From: Eutypella sp. D-1
Taxonomy: Eukaryota > Ascomycota > Sordariomycetes > Xylariales > Diatrypaceae
Direction of reading: 5' to 3'
Assembly (NCBI GenBank): GCA_023313575.1
Contig: JAJTTP010000001.1
Span: 3,720,001 to 3,784,000, forward strand
Length of the DNA: 64,000 nt
In this document: positions 22,940 through 39,344 of the stretch, piece by piece
How positions within the stretch are numbered: position 1 is the stretch's first letter
Layout: each line of letters begins with the position of its first letter
Translations under genes and position numbers: made by a program
The notes under the pieces: model-generated
The model's database searches: none
What the model was told of the DNA's origin: nothing
The model's input: only the letters and a program-made list of their open reading frames with translations

Positions 22940-24022
22940 TCATCTCCCCTTGCGACGCCTAGTGCTTGTAGTGGTGCTACTACTAGTCGTAGGCACCGGT
23001 CTCCGTTTGGTCGAAGAAGAACGAGTTTTCCTTCCCTTGGTCTCCCGATCAGGCTCTGGTTCCGGAGCTTGCTCGACGACGACCTCTTCCCGACTCCTGT
23101 TTCTCGGAAGGTGGGATCCACTGGCCCGGCCGTGACTTGAAACTGAACTGTCTTCTCCGCTCGTGTGCTCATCGCTAGGCGGGTAAGCGGGGCGTTGCGA
23201 GGCCTCGGTCTGAAACTGGAAGGGGTCCAGACCCTGACGAGACAACGAGGAAGCTGAGCGTTGCCGATCGTCTTGATATTGTTGAGCATAGTGTTGGTGA
23301 CGTGCAGAGGGATCCGATGCGTGACGAGAAGTGGGAGGGGGGTGAACGTATTGGTAATCAAAATTGTCGTATCCAGATTGTGGGCGGTGGGAAGAGGATG
23401 TAGAGCGAGGGCGGCTGTGGGAGGAGTTGGGTGGTGGGAATACTCCCTTGGGAGGCCGAAGACGGCCTTGGCTCTCGGCCAAGGCTGTTGGTGAAGGGTG
23501 CTGCGGTAGCATATCGTCCTCGGAGGTTTCCAGGTGAGCGATGGGCACAGCATATCGCTGCTCCTTTTCCTTTCGTCGTTTTGATTCGCCGCTCTTGCTG
23601 CTCGATGCAGCCTTCTTCTTCTTCTTCGCTTCGGCTTGTAGTCGTTTCCGTCGTCGTTCCAGAGCCGCAAGCTCCTCCTTGTTAAGTCTGACGTCTTGCT
23701 TGCCCTTAGCCTGAGCCTTGCGTATCCGTGCTAGTGCAGACTGCACTAGAGCCTCCTCGCTTTCCCTAAGGGCGATCTGAGTCTCGTCCTCCGTATCGTG
23801 TTCGGTGTCCAATCCATCGCTAGATCCGCTGTCGGATGACTGAGGAGCATATCCCCTCCATGAGCGATTCATCGCAGGTTGATACTGGTCACTCGATTTC
23901 CTTCTATTACCAGAAACATTTGCCAAACCAACGCCTTGTGAAGCACTGTCGTCGCTGTCGAGTTCCTCGACGACCCTGCGTCCATTATAAAATCCAACCT
24001 CCCCCTCCGGCGCAGGCCACAT
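22940..24022 (-). CDS. Charged, low-complexity conserved fungal protein
   Basis: A single exon of 360 residues. It opens MWPAPEGEVGFYNGRRVVEE, continues with an acidic DSDDS patch, and has a helical, strongly basic coiled region (ARIRKAQAKGKQD..LERRRKRLQAEAKKKKK, about 95-145) that looks like a nuclear or nucleolar targeting segment. The rest is Ser/Pro/Gln/His-rich and disordered, ending in a lysine/arginine/threonine-rich tail with TSSSTTTSTRRRKGR. No catalytic domain is visible. Its start lies only 65 nt after the stop of the PRA1-family gene on the same strand, which is very tight for a fungus and suggests shared or overlapping transcripts. I do not assign a function. Confidence 0.7.
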   Translation of the reverse strand: MWPAPEGEVGFYNGRRVVEELDSDDSASQGVGLANVSGNRRKSSDQYQPAMNRSWRGYAPQSSDSGSSDGLDTEHDTEDETQIALRESEEALVQSALARIRKAQAKGKQDVRLNKEELAALERRRKRLQAEAKKKKKAASSSKSGESKRRKEKEQRYAVPIAHLETSEDDMLPQHPSPTALAESQGRLRPPKGVFPPPNSSHSRPRSTSSSHRPQSGYDNFDYQYVHPPPTSRHASDPSARHQHYAQQYQDDRQRSASSLSRQGLDPFQFQTEASQRPAYPPSDEHTSGEDSSVSSHGRASGSHLPRNRSREEVVVEQAPEPEPDRETKGRKTRSSSTKRRPVPTTSSSTTTSTRRRKGR

Positions 24023-24087
24023 ATTCCTCCCACGCCTCGATGGTCTTCCCCATTGGGGCGCAAATTCGGGAGCTCGCGGCCGACCAC

Positions 24088-24618
24088 CTAGACCGCCTCC
24101 CCGGAAAAAGCCTCATCGATAGGCTTGTCCATAAAAGCAGCGTGGCCAATGATGACAACGCCGCTAGCACCAATCAACCAAAGGACAGTGGAGAAAGGTG
24201 ATGCAATTAGAAATAGAAGACCGCAGGTAACGAGCAGACCGGTGTAGAGCTGGGAAGAAGTGGCATGGAAGGTGCCGATGGTGAGGTCTTGCCCGTTAAG
24301 CCGGCCGAGAAGCCAGAGTCCACCAAATAGGAGAATAATGTCGAATAGGAGGAGCGGGTTCGTGATAAGAGCATAAACGCTTAGGAGTACGAACACGAGA
24401 GCGTAATTGCTGGAGAAAGTACCGAGGTTGTAGTTGACGCGAGATTGAACCTCGCCAAAATTCTCGGGCTTGGAGAGGCGCTTGAAGTCGAGGAACTCAG
24501 AGACCGGTCGCAAGTTGGCGAATCGACTAGATAGGGAGGTGTTTTGAAAGCCAGCAAACCGGTCTGAGATGTTCAAACGCGACGTCAAGACGCCGAGGGG
24601 GATCTGAATGCGATCCAT
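24088..24618 (-). CDS. PRA1-family prenylated Rab acceptor protein
   Basis: A single exon of 176 residues, the normal size. The N-terminal cytosolic part contains LRPVSEFLDFKRLSKPENFG and RVNYNLGTFSSNYALVF, the family hallmark. Two long hairpin-like hydrophobic regions follow: LVFVLLSVYALITNPLLLFDIILLFGGLWLLG, and LYTGLLVTCGLLFLIASPFSTVLWLIGASGVVIIGHAAFM. PRA1/Yip3 proteins sit in ER/Golgi membranes and bind prenylated Rab GTPases, helping GDI displacement and vesicle traffic. The C-terminus FMDKPIDEAF is the usual PRA1 end. It is followed closely by the charged low-complexity gene on the same strand. Confidence 0.9.
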   Translation of the reverse strand: MDRIQIPLGVLTSRLNISDRFAGFQNTSLSSRFANLRPVSEFLDFKRLSKPENFGEVQSRVNYNLGTFSSNYALVFVLLSVYALITNPLLLFDIILLFGGLWLLGRLNGQDLTIGTFHATSSQLYTGLLVTCGLLFLIASPFSTVLWLIGASGVVIIGHAAFMDKPIDEAFSGEAV

Positions 24619-26784
24619 GGTGTTGATTGGTTAACAATGACGCTCGAAGAAAGTTTATAGGTGAACGTAATAGGTAAAGGTCGGCAAGGGGTAGCTATAA
24701 AGCGACCGCTTGTCGAAAAGCTTGTCGAAAAGAAGACGAATAAGGTTGGTCTTCTTTCGAATCGAGTAGGGGAATGAGTAGGGGAAGCGGAGGCTCTATT
24801 TATAGACGAAATTGTCAGTGCTTGAACAAAATAATCTCGGCAGCAAACCAAAACGTTATGTAGGGAGCAACCTTGATTTGATTTAAGAAACAACGAGACA
24901 TAACATTGGAAGCGAAAAGAACGGCAAAGAGAGATATCTTATTGGATAAACATACATGATACAGGAGATTCTCAACCCTATTTTTTGTAAGGTTCGAGAA
25001 TGCCTAAGGTAGGGGTTTTTGTGTTTTTGTGGTTTTTTTTTTTTTTTCTGCAACAAAAAAGAAAGTTTCGTCGCACAGAGCACGGGGGCAGAAAAACCCT
25101 TGATTAAAATGAGCGACTGCTAAGCCAATAATCCAACTTTAGGGGTTTAGGAAGGAAGGTAGCCAAAAAAAAAATTTCAAATTTCAATTAATGTTGTATT
25201 GTCGAAAACCCAAAAGTGATAAATAGCCAACTTGTGACGATGATGAGGATGGCGATGATGAGGATGAGTGTGAAAATACTAAATACTATGTAGAAATGTG
25301 ACACGTACCCAGAATTTTTAGCTTTTTTTTTGCTTGGCGCGCTGGAAGCCTGCCTGGTTGAACTTTATTTTTCCCTATTCTTTAGGTTAGGGGTCCCGGG
25401 GATTTTCCAAACTTGCTACCTAGTAGGTTGCCAATTGGCCGGGACAAGATAGGAGGGCCTTGACACCAAGGCAGCTAGGGCAGCCAGGGGTAGGCAGTAG
25501 TAGTGTAGTAGTAACACGAAGATGGGTCAGAGATAAGCTGCGCTAACTAAGAAGTAGCTAGGCAGAACAAGCCCCAGATAGGTAGAGATAAAAAAAGAAA
25601 AGTAGAAAAAAAACCCTTGTCAATTGAATAGATTGAAAATGGAAAATCGAATCTTGGTGAATCTTGGTTGGGGCTGATGGCCTGTGGCTTAGCCTTCGCC
25701 CCGATTTTAAGCTCCCATCGTTGAAACGCTCTCTCAAAGTTAACTTTCGGTTGTCGTTGGCTCACACAAACCTACACCACCACATTGATACATGCAGTGG
25801 GAAACGTTCTCTCTATCCAGGGCTTTCCCACTGCTGGCTCCTGGATGGGTTAAAGGTGGGAGAAAAAGTTGTAAGAAGTGGAAGGAGCTGAAGACGGGGA
25901 ATCGGGCAGGAGCACCTTTTTAACAGCCGGGCACACAGAAAGTACCCGGATTACTTAAGGTGTCACACACTACATACATAAATTATGTACCACTTACTAG
26001 TAGGACTACAACTTTACTTACCCCCGCTTCAGGCATACATACTATGTACATCTTGTGGTCCTTTGATGCACTTGCGTACAGAGACATCCAGTGGGAAGTT
26101 GCAGTGTGGAAACTGCGGTGTGAGTTGTTTCCAAGGTTTCCCCCCAAATTCTATCGAGACAAAACGCTGCCCAGGGCATCCTAGGCGGAGTTATCATTGG
26201 TAAGAGTGGATCCGGGGGTCCTAGGGCTTTCCCAAGTTCCCCTCCAAACCCAAGCCAGATCATCACCAGTAACCGGCTATGACGGGTGCATTGTCACAAA
26301 TAATCCTCCTAGCCCGCCCATAAGCTTCTTCCATGCGTTTTTACCATACGTTTCTACCCGATAAATCTGCTCTGCCCGCAAACCTATTCGTCTCGCTTCT
26401 GCCTGCGGATGCAGCGACAAGACTTGCTATAGGCTCGAAGTATACTTTACATAATAACTTAAAAATTGTGCCGGTTCGCCAAACTTTAACCAATAAGATG
26501 ACCACCGTTCACAATGCCTGATGAGGGGGTTCTGAGGGGCTGAGGATATCCTTCTATCTTCTACTGTTCATGCAGGATACAGTGGTAAGTAGTATATACA
26601 ATGGAAAGAAAACGAGGCGGAATGGGTAGAGGATATTTACCGAGGGAATATACAAGAAGAAATCACAGTCAAATATGTGCAAAGAAGTTTCTCGTCTCAA
26701 TATCCAAGAACACCCCGCCATGCTCCTCCACCCCAACAGCCAGCCGCGATCCACTTAGTGGTCTGCCGCCACACTGCGCGTCTC
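24619..26784. other. 2.2-kb spacer
   Basis: It holds homopolymer T/A tracts (about 25031-25048, 25167-25177 and 25323-25331) and a GATGAGGATG-type repeat near 25237-25270. No gene is supported. The left end is the PRA1 promoter region. Confidence 0.5.
25237..25270 (+). repeat. GATGAGGATG simple repeat
   Basis: GATGATGAGGATGGCGATGATGAGGATGAG is two imperfect copies of a GAT-rich unit. Confidence 0.7.
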
Positions 26785-28052
26785 TTAGAGGGACGGGAGG
26801 TGCTTGGCGTCGGTCTCGATTCTGGGGGCCTCGGGGATATCCAGGATGGTGACGTTGCCCTTGAAGGAGGTGTCGGGCTTGTTGTCCAGGTTCAGGATCC
26901 GGAGGCTGTTGGACTTGGGGATGACCTCCGTGCTGGGCAGGCGCTGCCGGCAGGTGCCGCCGTACTCAAGCACCCAGTTGAGGTACAGGATGTACGTGTT
27001 GAGCTGGTTCTGGATCTGCCACTTGTTGGGCTGGATCGTGCCCAGCCCGCCCGGCACGTGCTTGTCGTAGAATCCCAGCGGCCCGATCTCCGCGTACCCT
27101 TCCGTCCAGCTGCCCTGCCCGTACGGCGTCGGCGACGCCGAGTCCGACCGGTAGGCGTCCTGCCATGCCGACGTCCCGCTGAACGGGGACCCGATATCCT
27201 GCCGCGCGCCGTAGTCCAGCGCGTGGCTGGCCTCGTGGATCAGCACGTAGAGGTCCATGTAGTCCTGGCCGAACCTATACACGCTGGAGTCAGCTGCCGT
27301 CTTCTCTCGCTCGCTCTTCTTCTCCATTATCTATGTGGGGAAGCAGACAGTGGACCGGTACGTCCAGTGTGGAGTCCCGGTAACGGGGTAGCAAGAAATC
27401 GGCAGGAAGTGGGACCGGGTGCAACAAGAGGGCCACTTACATAATGTTGTAGTTGTAGAACAGACCGGCGTGGCCGTTCCCAAGGTCAGGGACTGTAATC
27501 CATTAGTTCTAGGCCTCTCCAATGCCAATGGGTTCTCGGGTGTCTACTCACAGACGTTGACATGGCGGATGTACTGCCTAGTGCTAACGGGCAGCTTTCC
27601 GAATTTCTATTTCCGAATTAGTTATCGAAATAACGATCATCGAGGATACTAGCAGAGACGAGGAGACCGAGGGACCGGACTCAAAATGATAGACGTGCTC
27701 GTGTTCGTAGGAAATGCAAAAAGGGAGCACCTACGATGATCATCTCGTCCCGGCTGATCTTGACCGACTTGTGCCGGCACATGATCCAGGGGTCGTTGCA
27801 GTCGTCGTAGTAGGCGTCGAAGACCTCGATGTCGTGGACGCTGTAGCCGCGCATCTCGGCCTCGGACTTGCAGGACTCGTAGATCCAGTTCTCGTCCCAG
27901 AGCACGTAGCCGGCTCCCAGGAACGGCATGTGCGGGTCCAGGCCGTTGATGATCTGCGTCCGGGAGATCTCCGGGTTGATGACCGGGTTCTGGCCCTGGG
28001 CCGCGCCGAGCGCCGCCAGGGCGGCGAGGCCTGCGACGGTCTTGGTGAACAT
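26785..28052 (-). CDS. Secreted HExxH putative metallopeptidase (conidiation-specific protein 13-like)
   Basis: Exons 28052-27735, 27606-27552, 27492-27441 and 27274-26785 give 304 residues, all phases consistent. The signal peptide MFTKTVAGLAALAALGAAQG is followed by DPHMPFLGAGYVLWDENW and several cysteines (residues about 62-90). FGKLPVSTRQYIRHVNV lies across exons 1-3. Exon 4 carries the zinc-peptidase-like motif HEASH at 155-159 in DLYVLIHEASHALDYG; the downstream WTEGYAE may supply the third ligand, as in gluzincins. I recall this architecture from proteins annotated as conidiation-specific Con-13 in Neurospora relatives. Secretion and the HExxH are seen directly; peptidase activity and conidiation expression are inference. 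No propeptide cleavage site is obvious. Confidence 0.8.
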
Positions 28053-31000
28053 TGTGGGGTGGTGGAGGAAGTAATGTCGATCCGGGCCGGATCCGAATGA
28101 CGTGCGAAGAGGGTTATTCGCTGTCAAGGAAAGACAAGATCACGGTTGCTTCCGAAGGGGGGATGCTGTGTGCGAACTGCTGTAGATCTCTCCATCCAGA
28201 ATAGGTAGAGATCAGAGCCCTTCTTATACTCATTTTCCTTGTAGCCTAGGACTGCTAATCGACGAGCTGTCTAGGTGGTCGACACGTCTAGACCGCGTGC
28301 GGCCGAAGCAACATTTGCCAGAGTCTACGACGAAGTTCCTAGGAGTAGCGAATGGTAAGCATACTCAGACTTATAATAATAAGGAACTGCGCAGCTCTAC
28401 CGTAGGGAGATATTTCCTAATCCGGCAGTTGTGATCCCATACTGAGCTAGGGCTTAGGAGGCCAAGGAATCAAACCCAGCCGAGCTAGTTCGGACTTGTA
28501 CAGGATAGCGATGGCTTCCTTCCTTTAACGTATAAGCACGCTGGCATCAGGGCAATGCGGTCAGGTGTCCGCCGGCGAGGCGCTGTAACGGATGTTGAAA
28601 TTAAGTCTTTGGGGAAGCTCGTCGGTACGAGTAATTTCTTCTTCAAGGCATAGGTCTTGCTGTCTCCCGCCGTGGGAGCTCAATACCTGTAATTGTATAG
28701 AGCGCTTACTGTAACATAGGATAAGCGAGATGAACTGAAAGAAAAAAAGACGCATATGTCACGACGATTCTGGACGCTATGAAGCTCTCATCCTCCCATG
28801 AAAAGACACAAGGCTACGATATACCTTCGATGGTTTATCTTCCTCGCGTTTTACGCGCTGTAGTAGTAGCTCGCATAGCAGCCTAGAGGGCCCGTGTCCT
28901 GGATTGGCTGGCCTGGTCCATAAGCAGCTATTGAATTCTACCAATAAGGATGTACCTGCCTCCATAATCCAGGAACCCAAGATCAAGGACACGACGGTAA
29001 AGGATTATACGGATAAGCCCTTACCCGGGCTCCAATAGTAGCGCGTAATCATTGATCTTCTATAAAGTCTAGCTGAGGCCCCCGCGCCTTGCCGGATCGT
29101 GCCGATAGGGTGTCGGGCGCGTTGCCGAGAGCAAGGAAGTCCGATCATGGCGTGGTGACGATCACATCAGAGCGTGAGGTCTAGATCAGGTGAGAATCAG
29201 GGTCTTCCGTGGAGACCTACCTCGCCTTGTCGAACTAATCCCTCTTCAGCTTGCCCGTCAAATAAGTGCCCTGCCCTTGTAAAGTGTAGTAAGATTGACT
29301 AGATATCTATAGTATGACTTAACACCGCATAGTATAGGAATATAATATGAGCTGAAGGGCATCTAAATTTACCTGGGTTCTTTTTTGATGGCAGGGATCT
29401 AACTTCTTAGATATGGAAGCATCAAATATCCAGCGAGCATATTAGGCTCTCTTGGCTCTATGGATCAGGGCCAACCCTCGTCAGGGCATTTATATATCTG
29501 ACCTTTGTTACCGACTTATCCATGTGGTCTTCCTTAACTTCGCTCCTTTGGTCTTGTGCCGTCAAGTGCAGCCTGCCGTATATGGGAGTTTGGAGATAAG
29601 GAGTCCTATGGCGCCTCGTCTCTGGTACCTGATGGACCGCTCCGATCCTTTGGTTCTTTGATTAAGCTTTCAGGACTTTAGACTCGATCGTTAATTAAGG
29701 TTGCACGGGAGGTGATTTCAACTGGTTTAGCCCAGATGCCCTACAAGAACGACTCACAATTGCTGAAAATCAGCAGTTCAAAGAGGTATAATGGTTTCGT
29801 TATGGACCAAGTCCTGAGCGAGTGACCTTATATATTGGGATGCAAGAGGATGGAAGGTTTGGCTTGCTTCTTTTTCACGTTTTTATTCGGTGTCAGAGTC
29901 ACAGACGCCTATTTACCTCTGCTCTTGGGTTATCTCTAGAGCAACATCTACCAGTGATCTAATGCAAAAGGCTACTGCGCCAGCGAATTTATCGATCAAC
30001 AAGACCAATTCACAGCAGACAATTAGGATGGCTAGTAGGCCAAATAATTACCAGCTTTTATCTGCCGTGCCTCGTGCAGAGTTGTTCATGGTTCATCAAG
30101 ATGGGGTGAGAACCTTGCCGTACCAACTTGATCTGCTGTCTTCACTATCATAATGTTCCGTCGATACAAGCTGCGCAACATTCGGTTTGGGGATGTAGGG
30201 ATACGGTTCTTGCAGATGGATCCCAACAAGACAAGAGTAGAAATCCGTCTGACTGAGTATCATGGTGCCAAGAATTCAGGGGCTATTGGTACAGTATGTG
30301 GAGTGGACCCTAGGGACGACCATATTCTAGAGCTCTTCCTCCCTGTCCATAGTTTGGCCTTTTTCTTTGTTGATAATTTAGCAAGAAATGGGAGATATAT
30401 TCAGTGATGACCTGGAGTTCTTGAAACGTCCTTTGACTTTGCAAGATAACAAGAAGCACTGGTATGATTAAAAACTGAACAGAACAAAGTCCAAATAGAA
30501 GAGTCGTGGAAGAGATTATTTCGTGAGATTCTCTCGAACCTCCGCTGTATAGCGTAGTGTTCAATTCAATTCCATGTCCCTAATTAGTTGACTGATCATA
30601 TAGGGACAATTGTGCCATATGCGTTGTATCATTTTCCTATCATGCTAGAATACAATATTGACAAACCAATGACAAACAGGGTTTCAATGCATTCGAACCC
30701 AGAAATGATATATTTCTTGGACTCACAGGAACTGTGCAACAGGTATCTGCCAACAATGTGATAAGCACCTTGCGATATTAGTATAATGAAACATCCAGAC
30801 TAAGTGTGTCCTGCTCAACGATGTCATAAGGCTAGGCTGCATTATGTCTGCCTGCCTTGAACAGACTTGAATGCTCCGCATCTGATGGTAAATTGAATTG
30901 TACTCCATTGTAAGCTATTAAATGATTCACCTTTGGTTTGATGTGACTGTTCGTGATGTAGAAGACAGTCTAACAAGTAATTTCTAACACATATGCATCT

Positions 31001-31482
31001 AGTCACGATAGGGTATTGAATGATCTTGGTCTATGTTATTTCGAATCAATATTATCTATGATGAATCGATGGTAGATAGTGCAGACTGAATTCAACTCAA
31101 AAGTCTTCACTGCAAGATCGGCCAGTCAGGAGGTGTCGTTTCATGTTTGGTATAAACAACCCCTATCGCCAGGACGATATACCAAGTATACATAAATACT
31201 CTGGGTTTTCTTCTGCACATACCAGCAACAAACGATGTCCAAAGTCTTTCTCTCTAAGAAGTATAGAGCCTACTGATATTGCCCATTCCCTTCAGCTTGA
31301 TTTCCTCCATCTTCCCAAGCATTGGAATCACCTGCACCCTGAACAGGCTGCACTTTCAACCCGCAGGCTTCTTGAATATTTTCCCAATTTTGAAACTACA
31401 GAGGGATCGTGGATAATTCTTCATTTTACTTTGATAATTTTTAAAAAGCAGACCCCCCACCTTCCTGTAACCAGACACGAAG
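28053..31482. other. 3.4-kb gene-poor, AT-rich stretch
   Basis: Apart from a possible recombinase remnant at about 30153-30407, no gene is recognised. Short frames at 28561-28755, 28777-28992, 29452-29661 and 29890-30153 have no clear family. The composition is AT-rich with many stops, suggesting decayed mobile or duplicated DNA. Confidence 0.45.
30153..30407 (+). pseudogene. Possible remnant of a DUF3435-type tyrosine recombinase-like gene
   Basis: An 84-codon frame reads LRNIRFGDVGIRFLQMD, then TRVEIRLTEYHGAKNSG and LFLPVHSLAFFFVDNLA. The order (a GDV/RDI strand, a beta strand leading to a K-G-like turn, then P-V-x-L-x-A-x-x-x-D-N-A) resembles part of fungal DUF3435 proteins. The usual catalytic Arg/His/Tyr blocks are not found around it and stops surround it. 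The assignment rests on a loose pattern. Confidence 0.25.
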
Positions 31483-33172
31483 ATGCATCCTCGCATCGTC
31501 GAGTTCATCGAAGCTCTCCCGCCACCGCCACCGGACGCCAGTTTCAGCGGTCGAGACAATCAGCGGGCCATCATGATGGCTTGTAAGAAACTGCTAGAGA
31601 CTAGCAATGAGTGGTATTATACTCTTGCCGACGACGTGAGTGTTTCTCTCTATGCGCTTGCGGTGGCCGGCACGGGCGACCGCGAGCCCTGGGAGTTCGC
31701 CAGCCAGCTCGCCGCCTTTTGCCTCTCGCAAAAACACCTCCTCCAAGGAGACTCTGCTGCCGCGCAGAAGTTGCAGAAATATCAGTGGATCGCCACCGGC
31801 AAGTGTGACGAGAACGATCCCGGCTTGCCAACTCCCAATATCGCTGCCGGTACCGATCTCCAGGCCGGTCAGGATGTTGCCCAAGTCCAACTGTACCGTC
31901 GCGGTCCCCACGAGTTTCTACCGAAGAACCCTGATACTTATCGTATCTGTGCATCCTGCGCCGCACCCGACGCGAACCTTCGTTGCGGAGACTGCCTCCG
32001 AGACTTTGACTGGGAGTTCCGGGGCACTTTCGAGACCTACTACTGCAACACGGATTGTCAGCGCAACCACAAGGACATACACGATGCCCTTCGCCGCGAT
32101 CGGAAAAACATCTTCCGCGCAGCTGCTCTCCTTCAAGACCTTTTCCTCGTTTACAAGGAAGAGCTGTATTCCGAGCGCCTCGAGGACGTGTCTGAGGAGG
32201 ACGGAATTCTCGTGTTCCACCACGGCGATCTAGCCAAAGCAGTCTCCGAAGAAAGGACGATATTCCGTCGCTTCCCGCGTGTCCTTACCTCATCGGATGA
32301 GCAGGTTAGATTGGCCCTTCTTTGGGGTCAATCCCACGATGTCATCCTGAACTTCAAGTGGATTATTGAAAACATTATCGGTAGTAAGTTCTCACCTACT
32401 CAATTTCCTCAAAAAGCCTCAAAACAACCAATTCCAATACTAATCAACCGTAGACGTTTCCCGCATCGTCAAATTCGTGCTCTATACACCGAAGAACGTC
32501 AACATCCCAACCAAACGCCTGATCCACGACGACGCGACGAGTGGCCCCAAGGTCCAGAACCTCATGTTCCACGCCCATACGGTCATCAAGGCCATGCTAT
32601 ACTCCGGAGAGACAGTAGCGATCGATTTGGCAGCCGGCCAGTTTGGATGGCGAGAGGCTGTCGCTCCCTGGGACCACTGGTGTAGATGCCGAGCCATCAC
32701 CTTAAGCCAGGAACTACCGCTGTGCATGGCGCGGGACATGGTTGCGCAGTCGTCTCTGGCTGGTAATCGGCTGGCACGTGCAGTCGCGCAGGTGGCTCCA
32801 CCGATCCTGAACACCATGATGATCAGCGATGTGCTGTACAATATGCGGTGCTGGGGGTTCACGGAGCTGGACCGGCTCCACGAGCTGACGCGCGGCCATT
32901 TCAATTCTATCCTCGAAAGCAACCGCCTCATCGCCTCAAACATCCTACAGAACAAACTGCAGTCGATGATGAGTCACGAATACGGCCAGATGTCGTTCAG
33001 CCCCCGTGGAAGCTCGATATTCTTGAGAGGGTACCCGCGTTATATTCTAGAGGTGCCTGCACACGTCGCGGCTAGAGTGGAGCCCCACGTACATCACAAC
33101 CAGGAAGTCTATTCGCTGCCGGCTCTTCATCTAGACTCAGACTATGAAGATGAAGAAGAAGCACTGGCTTGA
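31483..33172 (+). CDS. MYND-type zinc finger protein
   Basis: Exons 31483-32383 and 32454-33172 give 539 residues, joined by a GTAAGT..TAG intron in phase. The MYND-like finger lies at residues 156-204: Cys156 and Cys159, Cys168 and Cys171, then YYCNTDCQRNHKDIH with Cys188, Cys192 and His200. The position of the final canonical Cys (204) is Arg, so the second zinc site is incomplete or uses another ligand such as His196. The N-terminal part is helical with a PPPPP run. The C-terminal half is unrecognised, with acidic DSDYEDEEEA at the end. MYND fingers mediate protein contacts, often with proline-rich partners. No SET domain is present, so a methyltransferase call is not supported. Confidence 0.8.
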
Positions 33173-33639
33173 TCTTCTCGGTAGTCTCATCATCTTGTCC
33201 TTAGCTTGCCTGGGGACTGGGCCCCTTCATGACGGAACGAAATGCGGATCGGATAGACTATGAACGATGTTGCAAGGAGGAGTTTGTCTTCGTGGTAGAG
33301 ATGGATGTATTTCAGTAGTTCCGTGAAGAAACTCGAGTTTAGGAAACGGCTAGGCTGATATGGCTGTTCAGCTAGGCACATCCAAGGTAGCATAGAAATG
33401 AAACCTTTACGCGCAGAGAGAGATATTATGCAATGATGGCCACGAACACTAGATCGAAAGATGCGCGAAGCTCAGCTACTAGTCACTAGACACATACGTT
33501 TCCTTAAGAGTGTATTAATTTTACGAATATATTCATCAGCCTTACTAGCCTTCTTAACGACGGTACATGATGCTATACTATTATCAGGAAAACATGAGCG
33601 GCTCATGAGCAGATACATATAGACAAGGACTAGGACAAT
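33173..33639. other. Convergent 3' spacer (467 nt)
   Basis: AT-rich 3' flanks of the MYND gene and katG. No gene is seen. Confidence 0.5.

Positions 33640-39344
<5,705 letters not shown>

Noticed and set aside
31483..33172. SET-domain methyltransferase of the SMYD type
   Set aside because: A MYND-like finger is present, but no SET motifs (such as NHSC or GEE.. blocks) were found.
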